A stretch of 5,260 nt of DNA from contig CAMNYG010000121.1 in NCBI GenBank assembly GCA_946570335.1, positions 1-5,260 of the forward strand, read 5' to 3'. The DNA is from an uncultured Dietzia sp. Its GTDB lineage: Bacteria > Actinomycetota > Actinomycetes > Mycobacteriales > Mycobacteriaceae. The notes under the pieces were generated by a model. That model did not search any database and had not been told where the DNA came from. It saw nothing but the letters and a program-made list of their open reading frames with translations. Every line of letters begins with the position of its first letter. The stretch's first letter is position 1. The translations under genes and the position numbers were made by a program. This document shows, one piece after another, positions 1-4,452 of this stretch.

Positions 1-65
1 GCGACGACGGCTGCGCCGACGACTGCGACGACGACGACAACGGCCGGCGCCCGCTGTGCGGACAC
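1..65 (-). CDS. Possible N-terminus of an exported or membrane protein (partial, runs off the window)
   Basis: On the minus strand a GTG at 65-63 opens a frame that stays open to the window edge. It reads a short polar start containing one Arg (SAQRAP), then an almost purely Val/Ala/Gly stretch (VVVVVAVVGAAVV). That has the shape of a signal peptide or membrane anchor. It would lie 28 bases after the stop of the DUF4442 gene on the same strand, so it could be the next gene of that transcript. Against it: no Shine-Dalgarno is visible, only about 21 codons can be seen, and the region is built from GAC/GTC trinucleotide repeats that look hydrophobic in one frame by chance. Function cannot be named. 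Confidence 0.25.
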   Translation of the reverse strand, partial: MSAQRAPAVVVVVAVVGAAVV

Positions 66-93
66 CGGCCGGTGGGTGGTGAGGCTGCGCCGA

Positions 94-612
94 TCAGCGC
101 TTCTTCTTGGGCGAGACCCGGATGGTGATGCTGCCGGTCACGGGCTCCACGCCGGCGTCGTCGACGAAGGTCAGCGGCACCTCGATGTCCCGGCCGGAGG
201 TGATCGACTCGAAGTCGGGGATCTGCTCCCACTCGGCGGTGACCGTCATGCCGCCGGTCGACTTGGCGGGGTAGCGCACGTTCATGCCCACCGGGATCCA
301 CCGGTGCGTGGCGGGCACGGTGGCCTCCGCGAGCATGCCCATGGCGAACTCGGCGAGGTTGCAGGCGGCGATCACGTGGAAGGTGCCGATGTGGTTGCGG
401 TTGCCCCACCAGCCCGGTCCGCGCACGACACAGCGCCCCGGGCGCATCTCGGTGACGTGCGGCAGTGCGGTGCGGAAGTAGGGCGCCTTGAGGCTGACGG
501 CCGCCGTGAACAGGCGGGAGCCGAAGGGGAGGCGGGCGGTCTGCTGCCACAGCTTGTAGGTGGCGGTGGTGGCGGCGGCGCTGACGGCGGAGGCGGGGGA
601 ACTGTTGGTCAC
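94..612 (-). CDS. DUF4442 family protein, hotdog-fold (thioesterase-like)
   Basis: A protein of about 172 residues resembling the DUF4442 branch of the hotdog-fold superfamily, whose relatives bind or hydrolyse acyl-thioesters (acyl-CoA or acyl-ACP). After a short Ala/Ser/Thr-rich start it has the conserved block NRNHIGTFH (about residues 71-79) followed by the long central helix IAACNLAEFAMGML, the 'sausage' of the hotdog. A beta-rich C-terminal half follows, ending in the basic tail SPKKKR. The GTG at 612-610 is preferred. The only earlier in-frame start, GTG at 738-736, lies inside mftR and would add about 42 residues of low-complexity, Arg/Pro-rich sequence read from what looks like intergenic DNA. 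No strong Shine-Dalgarno precedes either start. It lies 100 bases downstream of mftR on the same strand. No substrate or catalytic activity can be read from the sequence; DUF4442 members are mostly uncharacterised. Confidence 0.75.
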   Translation of the reverse strand: MTNSSPASAVSAAATTATYKLWQQTARLPFGSRLFTAAVSLKAPYFRTALPHVTEMRPGRCVVRGPGWWGNRNHIGTFHVIAACNLAEFAMGMLAEATVPATHRWIPVGMNVRYPAKSTGGMTVTAEWEQIPDFESITSGRDIEVPLTFVDDAGVEPVTGSITIRVSPKKKR

Positions 613-683
613 GTCGACGAGGTTACCCGTCGGTAGATTCTGTGCCCAGACTGAACCTCCGATTCGTTCATTCTCTGGCGGAC

Positions 684-706
684 GGCCTCGGCAGGTCTCC
701 GCGGCC
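684..706 (-). terminator. Hairpin after mftR stop, possible terminator
   Basis: Six bases after the mftR TAA (715-713), the minus strand reads GGCCGCGG, a 7-base loop AGACCTG, then CCGAGGCC. This is an 8-bp stem with one G.A mismatch. There is no T-run after it, so it is not a canonical intrinsic terminator, but actinobacterial terminators often lack a clear T-run. It lies in the 100-base gap between mftR and the DUF4442 gene and could reduce read-through between them. Confidence 0.35.
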
Positions 707-712
707 CGATTG

Positions 713-1309
713 TTAGGCGAGGATCTGGGTGCCCTCACGCAGTAGTTCGTGCAGGCGGGACTGGTCGGCGCCGGGCTCGTTCACCCACAGGCGGTAGGCC
801 GACAGTGCGATCCCCAGGGCGGCATGGGCGGTCGACGCCGGAACCAGGTCCTCCACCGTCTCGCCCCGACGGTGGGCCACGAAATCGGCAACGGCGCGAC
901 GCCAGTCGGCGTAGACGAGCGTCGAGTGCGCCTGCAGTTCGTCGACCTCGAGCAGCAGGCGCATGCGCGTGCGGTGCACCTCGGTCTGCGAATCGGGGAA
1001 GGTGTTGAACTCCACCAGCGCGTCGGCCAGGGCGTCGCGCAACGGCACCGTGTCGGGTACCGCGTCGAGATAGTCGAGCATCAGATGGATCTGCTCGTCG
1101 AACTCGCCCCAGGCGATCGCGGCCTTTCCGGGGAAGTATCGGAACAGCGTCCGACGCGAGATGTGCGCGGCCTCGGCGATCTGCTCGACGCTCGTGGATT
1201 CGTAGCCTCTGCGGGCGAACAGGTCCAGGGCCACGGTCACGATCGAGCTGCGTGTCGTGGATGGTCGACGGCCCGGTGTGCGGGCCGGTGGCGTCTCCTG
1301 CAGCTCCAT
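713..1309 (-). CDS. mftR: MftR, TetR-family repressor of the mycofactocin cluster
   Basis: A 198-residue TetR-type regulator. The N-terminal DNA-binding domain spans about residues 18-65: first helix SSIVTVALDLFARRGY, then the helix-turn-helix VEQIAEAAHISRRTLFRYFPGK (positions 41-62), with the TLFRYF signature of the recognition helix. The rest is an all-helical ligand-binding domain, with QTEVHRTRMRLLLEV and AALGIALSAYRLWVNEP as recognisable helices. Length and N-terminal domain fit MftR of mycobacteria, and it is transcribed divergently from mftA as in those genomes. In Mycobacterium smegmatis MftR represses the mft genes and is released by long-chain acyl-CoAs (published work). The ATG at 1309-1307 has no Shine-Dalgarno, but a TAAACT element ends 8 bases before it, which fits leaderless translation. 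A palindrome 35 bases upstream is the likely operator, implying autoregulation. Confidence 0.93.
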   Translation of the reverse strand: MELQETPPARTPGRRPSTTRSSIVTVALDLFARRGYESTSVEQIAEAAHISRRTLFRYFPGKAAIAWGEFDEQIHLMLDYLDAVPDTVPLRDALADALVEFNTFPDSQTEVHRTRMRLLLEVDELQAHSTLVYADWRRAVADFVAHRRGETVEDLVPASTAHAALGIALSAYRLWVNEPGADQSRLHELLREGTQILA

Positions 1310-1317
1310 GAAAACCG

Positions 1318-1323
1318 AGTTTA
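1318..1323 (-). promoter_or_regulatory. Putative -10 element of mftR (leaderless start)
   Basis: The minus strand reads TAAACT, matching the actinobacterial TAnnnT pattern, then eight bases, then the mftR ATG. That distance would put the transcription start at or next to the A of the ATG. This would explain why the gene has no Shine-Dalgarno. No convincing -35 hexamer is found at 16-19 bases. Confidence 0.45.
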
Positions 1324-1336
1324 AGTGGTTGCCCCA

Positions 1337-1365
1337 TTGCGTGTGGCACTAAGTGTCAATATGAT
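1337..1365 (+). promoter_or_regulatory. Promoter of the mftABC operon
   Basis: TTGCGT (1337-1342) and TATGAT (1360-1365) are separated by exactly 17 bases. The -10 matches five of six consensus positions; the -35 keeps the strong TTG. The predicted start of transcription is near 1372, leaving a leader of about 50 bases before the mftA ATG. It is the only convincing promoter on the plus strand in the divergent region. Confidence 0.65.
1344..1358. promoter_or_regulatory. Palindromic operator, likely MftR binding site
   Basis: TGGCACT-A-AGTGTCA is a 15-bp palindrome with six of seven base pairs matching (one G/T mismatch). It lies wholly between the -35 and -10 of the mftA promoter, where a bound TetR dimer would block RNA polymerase. 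It is 35 bases upstream of mftR, so it could control both genes. The site was identified from symmetry and position only; I did not compare it with the experimentally mapped mycobacterial operator. Confidence 0.6.
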
Positions 1366-1371
1366 TCAGGT

Positions 1372-1402
1372 CTCACCGGATCGCGGTGAGGCACGCCCGT
1401 GC
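1372..1402 (+). promoter_or_regulatory. Two tandem hairpins in the mftA 5' leader
   Basis: CTCACCG (1372-1378) pairs perfectly with CGGTGAG (1384-1390) across a 5-base loop. Immediately after it, GCACG (1391-1395) can pair with CGTGC (1398-1402); in practice this is a 4-bp stem with a 4-base loop. They occupy the leader from the predicted transcription start to 8 bases before the Shine-Dalgarno, leaving that site single-stranded. Possible roles are protection of the mRNA 5' end or, read as DNA, a second operator symmetric about 1381. Confidence 0.4.
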
Positions 1403-1421
1403 GCAGACGAGAGGAGACGCA

Positions 1422-1508
1422 ATGGAGAACACGCAGAACACCGAGGTCGTGCTGGAGGAGGCCCTCATCGAAGAGGTCTCGATCGACGGCATGTGTGGGG
1501 TCTACTGA
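1422..1508 (+). CDS. mftA: MftA, mycofactocin precursor peptide
   Basis: A 28-residue ribosomally made precursor. It begins MENTQNTEVV, has an acidic helical leader with VLEEALIEEVS, and ends with the family hallmark IDGMCGVY. The last two residues, Val27-Tyr28, are the substrate: the radical SAM enzyme oxidatively decarboxylates the Tyr and joins it to the Val, and later steps release that dipeptide as the cofactor core. The leader is the part bound by MftB. A strong Shine-Dalgarno GAGGAG (1411-1416) sits 5 bases before the ATG. The stop TGA is separated by one base from the mftB ATG, so the two are translationally coupled. As first gene after the promoter it should be the most abundantly made product. 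The C-terminus is diagnostic; little doubt remains. Confidence 0.96.
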   Translation: MENTQNTEVVLEEALIEEVSIDGMCGVY

Positions 1509-1509
1509 G

Positions 1510-1836
1510 ATGACCTCCGCAGCAGCGCCGGCCGGCGCCGAGCAGGAAGTCGCCTCGGCGGCGTTCGACCTCGATGCCGGCTGGCGCCTGCACCCCGGGG
1601 TGGCGCTGCGGCCCGAGCCGTTCGGAGCCCTGCTCTACCACTTCCACACCCGCAAGCTCAGCTTTCTCAAGTCGCCGACCATCGTCGAGGTGGTCCGCAC
1701 CCTCGCCGACCACCCAACTGCGCGCGCCGCCTGTGCGGCCGCCGGGGTGCCGATCGATGATCCGGGTACCGCGCGGCTGTATCTGCACGCGCTCGGCCAA
1801 CTCGCCGCCTCGCGCATGATCGAGGAGACCTCATGA
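1510..1836 (+). CDS. mftB: MftB, mycofactocin peptide chaperone (RiPP recognition element)
   Basis: A 108-residue protein of the MftB family, a PqqD-like RiPP-recognition winged-helix fold. It binds the MftA leader and delivers it to the radical SAM enzyme MftC. After a variable Ala-rich start, the conserved part begins at about residue 19 with FDLDAGWRLHPGVALRPEPFGALLYHF (strands and turn). It continues with HTRKLSFLKSPTIVEVVRTLADHP (the core of the RRE, about residues 46-69) and ends in helices containing YLHALGQLAASRMIEE. The frame is also open upstream to 1399, but the ATG at 1510 is chosen because it follows the mftA stop by one base and gives the family length. It overlaps mftC by 4 bases (ATGA), which fits equimolar production with MftC. 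Confidence 0.93.
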   Translation: MTSAAAPAGAEQEVASAAFDLDAGWRLHPGVALRPEPFGALLYHFHTRKLSFLKSPTIVEVVRTLADHPTARAACAAAGVPIDDPGTARLYLHALGQLAASRMIEETS

Positions 1837-3065
1837 CCAGCATGCTCGACCGTCCCGCACGTCCCGCTCCCGTCGGCCGCCTGGTCGACCAGTTCGAGCG
1901 CGGACTGGACGCTCCCATCTGCCTGACCTGGGAACTCACCTACGCCTGCAACCTCGCCTGCGTGCACTGCCTGAGCTCGTCCGGGCGTCGCGACCCGCGC
2001 GAGCTGAGCACCGAGCAGTGCAAGGCGATCATCGACGAACTGCAGAAGATGCAGGTCTTCTACGTCAACATCGGCGGCGGCGAGCCCACCGTCCGCTCCG
2101 ACTTCTGGGAGCTCGTGGACTACGCCACGAGCCATCAGGTGGGCGTGAAGTTCTCCACCAACGGAGTCCGTATCGACGAGGAGGTCGCCGCGCGCCTCGC
2201 CGCCAGTGACTACGTCGACGTCCAGATCTCGATCGACGGTGCCACGGCCGAGGTCAACGACGCGGTCCGCGGGCCCGGCTCGTTCGACATGGCCTGCCGC
2301 GCGCTGCAGAACCTCAAGGACGCGGGTTTCCGCGACTCCAAGATCTCGGTCGTGGTGACGCGCGAGAACGTCTCCCAGCTCGACGAGTTCAAGGCGCTGG
2401 CCGACAAATACGACGCGACGCTGCGGATCACCCGGCTCCGCCCCTCGGGGCGTGGCGCCGACGTGTGGGATGACCTGCACCCGCTGCCCGAGCAGCAGAA
2501 GGACCTCTACGACTGGCTGGTCGCCCACGGTGAGAACGTCTTGACCGGTGACAGCTTCTTCCACCTCTCGGCCTTCGGTGACGGACAGGGCTCCCTGCCG
2601 GGGCTCAACCTGTGCGGCGCCGGTCGCGTGGTCTGCCTCATCGACCCGATCGGCGACGTCTACGCCTGCCCGTTCGCGATCCACGAGGAGTTCCTCGCCG
2701 GCAACGTGGTCTCCGACGGCGGGTTCGAAACCGTGTGGCAGACCTCCGAGCTGTTCAGGGAACTGCGGGAGCCCCAGTCCGCCGGGGCCTGCGCCTCGTG
2801 TGACTTCTACGACAGCTGCCGCGGCGGCTGCATGGCCGCCAAGTTCTTCACCGGACTGCCCATGGACGGTCCTGATCCGGAGTGTGTCCAGGGCCATGGC
2901 GAAGGTCTTCTCGCCGCAGAGCGCAGTATCCCCGCGCCTTCGCAGGACCACACCCGCCCGATGGGACTGGCCGCCCGCAAGCAGCCCACGGGCCCGGTCC
3001 CGCTGACTCTGGTCACGACCCCGCCGCGCAGGCCCACCAGCCTGTGCGACGAGTCGCCCATCTAG
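1833..3065 (+). CDS. mftC: MftC, radical SAM/SPASM mycofactocin maturase
   Basis: A 410-residue cytosolic radical SAM enzyme. The 4Fe-4S/SAM-binding motif CxxxCxxC is C39-N-L-A-C43-V-H-C46. The SAM-binding GGEP is at 82-85, and a QISIDG strand (131-136) follows as in SPASM enzymes. The C-terminal SPASM domain supplies the auxiliary-cluster cysteines: C261, C268, C279 (VYACPF), then C320-A-S-C323, C329 and C333 (CRGGC), and C351. In the known pathway MftC, with MftB, converts MftA in two SAM-dependent steps: oxidative decarboxylation of the C-terminal Tyr, then a C-C crosslink to the penultimate Val. About 60 residues follow the last SPASM cysteine, a Pro/Arg-rich tail ending LCDESPI. The start overlaps the mftB stop (ATGA), giving direct coupling. 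All expected cysteines are intact, so the enzyme should be active. Confidence 0.96.
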   Translation: MTSMLDRPARPAPVGRLVDQFERGLDAPICLTWELTYACNLACVHCLSSSGRRDPRELSTEQCKAIIDELQKMQVFYVNIGGGEPTVRSDFWELVDYATSHQVGVKFSTNGVRIDEEVAARLAASDYVDVQISIDGATAEVNDAVRGPGSFDMACRALQNLKDAGFRDSKISVVVTRENVSQLDEFKALADKYDATLRITRLRPSGRGADVWDDLHPLPEQQKDLYDWLVAHGENVLTGDSFFHLSAFGDGQGSLPGLNLCGAGRVVCLIDPIGDVYACPFAIHEEFLAGNVVSDGGFETVWQTSELFRELREPQSAGACASCDFYDSCRGGCMAAKFFTGLPMDGPDPECVQGHGEGLLAAERSIPAPSQDHTRPMGLAARKQPTGPVPLTLVTTPPRRPTSLCDESPI

Positions 3066-3092
3066 TCGGTCCGACAACGCACTCCCGACCTG

Positions 3093-3121
3093 CCCGGCGG
3101 ACGGGCGACGTCCCCGCCGGG
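3093..3121 (+). other. GC-rich hairpin in the mftC-mftD gap
   Basis: CCCGGCGG (3093-3100) is perfectly complementary to CCGCCGGG (3114-3121), separated by 13 bases. It lies in the 107-base gap after mftC, 52 bases before the mftD start. No T-run follows. It could be a partial terminator or mRNA-processing/stability element that lets mftD be expressed at a different level from mftABC. An overlapping alternative pairing (CCGACC 3085-3090 with GGTCGG 3120-3125) also exists. Confidence 0.35.
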
Positions 3122-3156
3122 TCGGCACCCCACACTTTGTAGCCCGAAACACCTGT

Positions 3157-3165
3157 AGAAGGAGG
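3157..3165 (+). promoter_or_regulatory. Strong ribosome binding site of mftD
   Basis: AGAAGGAGG is a near-consensus Shine-Dalgarno with 7 bases to the mftD ATG at 3173. It fixes that start and shows mftD is translated independently of mftC. Confidence 0.8.
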
Positions 3166-3172
3166 CACGCCC

Positions 3173-4396
3173 ATGTCGCGCCTGTCCAAGATCGCCGAGG
3201 CCAACCCCTGGCGACAGAACCCCTGGTTCGAATCCGTGGCCGAGGCCCAGAGACGCGCCAAGAAGAAGCTCCCCAAGAGCGTGTACATGGCGCTGGTCGG
3301 CGGCAGCGAGGCGGGTGTGACGCTGCGCGACAACATGGACGCGTTCAGCGAGCTCGAGCCCAAGCCGCACGTGATCGGCGCCAAGCAGGACCGGGACATG
3401 GCGACCACCGTCATGGGGCAGCCGATCAGCCTGCCGGTGATGATCTCGCCGACCGGGGTCCAGGCCGTCACGCCCGACGGCGAGGTCGACGTGGCCCGCG
3501 CGGCGGCCGCGCGGGGCACCGCGATGGGTCTGAGCTCATTCGCCTCCAAGCCCATCGAGGAGGTCATCGCGGCAAATCCGCAGACCTTCTTCCAGGTGTA
3601 CTGGCTGGGAGGAAAGGAGAAGGTCCTCGAGCGTCTCGAGCGAGCCAAGGCCGCCGGGGCGGCGGGCGTCATCCTCACCACCGACTGGTCGTTCTCGATG
3701 GGGCGCGACTGGGGCAGCCCCGCGATCCCGGAGAAGCTCGACGCCAAGGCCATGCTCACCATGGCCCCCGAGATCGCGGTGAGCCCGCGGTGGGCTATGG
3801 AGTGGGCGCGAGATGTGATCACCAACAAGCGATTCCCGGACCTGACCACCCCCAACCTGGTCAATCAAGGCGAGATGGGCCCGACCTTTTTCGGTGCCTA
3901 CGGCGAGTGGATGGGCACCCCGCCGGCCACGTGGGACGACATCGCCTGGGTCGTGGACAACTATGACGGGCCGGTCATGCTCAAGGGCATCACCCGGATC
4001 GACGACGCCAAGCGCGCGGTCGACACCGGCGTCAAGGCGATCTCCGTGTCCAACCACGGCGGCAACAATCTCGACGCCACCCCGGCGTCCATCCGCTGCC
4101 TGGCCCCGATCGTCGACGAGGTCGGCGACCAGGTGGAGGTGCTGCTCGACGGCGGCATCCGCCGCGGATCGGACGTGGCCAAGGCGCTCGCGCTGGGTGC
4201 CCGCGCCGTGATGATCGGCCGCGCCTACCTCTGGGGCCTGGGCGCCAACGGACAGGCCGGTGTGGAGAATGTCCTGGACATCATGCGTTCGGGGCTGGAC
4301 TCGAGCCTCATCGGACTGAGCAAGTCGTCGATCTCCGAGCTGAGCCGGGACGATTACCATATCCCGGAGGACTTCATGCGGCGGCTCGGCGCCTGA
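3173..4396 (+). CDS. mftD: MftD, FMN-dependent pre-mycofactocin synthase
   Basis: A 407-residue TIM-barrel flavoprotein of the lactate dehydrogenase/glycolate oxidase type. In the pathway MftD oxidatively deaminates the released Val-Tyr-derived pyrrolidinone (AHDP) to the alpha-keto amide that is the redox centre of mycofactocin. Visible landmarks are the FMN-side loop VMISPTG (89-95), the FMN-contacting QVYW (141-144), the active-site Lys in MLKGI (K271), and the catalytic His in SNHGGNNLD (H295). The phosphate-binding LLDGGIRRG (324-332) and GARAVMIGR (342-350) follow. Alpha-hydroxyacid oxidases have SNHGxRQLD; here the substrate-carboxylate Arg is replaced by Asn298, which fits a substrate lacking an alpha-hydroxy acid. 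The start is fixed by a strong Shine-Dalgarno. It follows mftC by 107 bases, and an SDR gene follows after 56 bases instead of mftE. Length is close to the mycobacterial enzyme. Confidence 0.95.
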   Translation: MSRLSKIAEANPWRQNPWFESVAEAQRRAKKKLPKSVYMALVGGSEAGVTLRDNMDAFSELEPKPHVIGAKQDRDMATTVMGQPISLPVMISPTGVQAVTPDGEVDVARAAAARGTAMGLSSFASKPIEEVIAANPQTFFQVYWLGGKEKVLERLERAKAAGAAGVILTTDWSFSMGRDWGSPAIPEKLDAKAMLTMAPEIAVSPRWAMEWARDVITNKRFPDLTTPNLVNQGEMGPTFFGAYGEWMGTPPATWDDIAWVVDNYDGPVMLKGITRIDDAKRAVDTGVKAISVSNHGGNNLDATPASIRCLAPIVDEVGDQVEVLLDGGIRRGSDVAKALALGARAVMIGRAYLWGLGANGQAGVENVLDIMRSGLDSSLIGLSKSSISELSRDDYHIPEDFMRRLGA

Positions 4397-4435
4397 CGTC
4401 GACGCCACCCACACCCATTCGAGACAACTGTAGAG

Positions 4436-4442
4436 AAAAGGA
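4436..4442 (+). promoter_or_regulatory. Ribosome binding site of the SDR gene
   Basis: AAAAGGA lies 10 bases before the ATG at 4453. It is weaker and more distant than the mftD site, so the SDR may be translated less efficiently. No better start is nearby, and the ATG opens directly into the Rossmann-fold beta strand as expected for the family. Confidence 0.55.
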
Positions 4443-4452
4443 CAACCCCTTC

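Noticed and set aside
1..42. GAC/ACG trinucleotide run as a repeat array or C-terminal low-complexity tail of a plus-strand gene
   Set aside because: Too short and imperfect to call a repeat locus. Plus-strand frames give Thr-rich, Arg-rich or Asp-rich readings with no way to choose among them.
613..738. Longer DUF4442 protein starting at GTG 738-736
   Set aside because: It would start inside mftR and add Arg/Pro-rich residues with no family likeness, read from DNA that looks intergenic. GTG 612 gives a sensible protein.
1354..1359. Perfect TTGACA on the minus strand as -35 for mftR
   Set aside because: No -10-like hexamer lies 16-19 bases downstream, and the TAAACT element is 30 bases away. 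It is explained by overlap with the palindrome.
1399..1509. Upstream extension of mftB in the same frame from 1399
   Set aside because: It runs over mftA in another frame, is Arg-rich and unlike MftB, and ATG 1510 fits the family length and coupling to mftA.
3065..3075. GTCGG-T-CCGAC inverted repeat at the mftC stop
   Set aside because: Only 5-bp arms with one central base in GC-rich DNA; expected by chance and with no linked promoter.
1635..3152. 505-residue open frame antisense to mftB/mftC
   Set aside because: It lies opposite genes with clear conserved motifs, has Gly/Arg/Val-rich composition typical of high-GC antisense frames, and shows no recognisable domain.
4438..4451. AAGG/CCTT hairpin that could hide the SDR ribosome binding site
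   Set aside because: A 4-bp stem with two A-T pairs and a 6-base loop is too weak to be meaningful.
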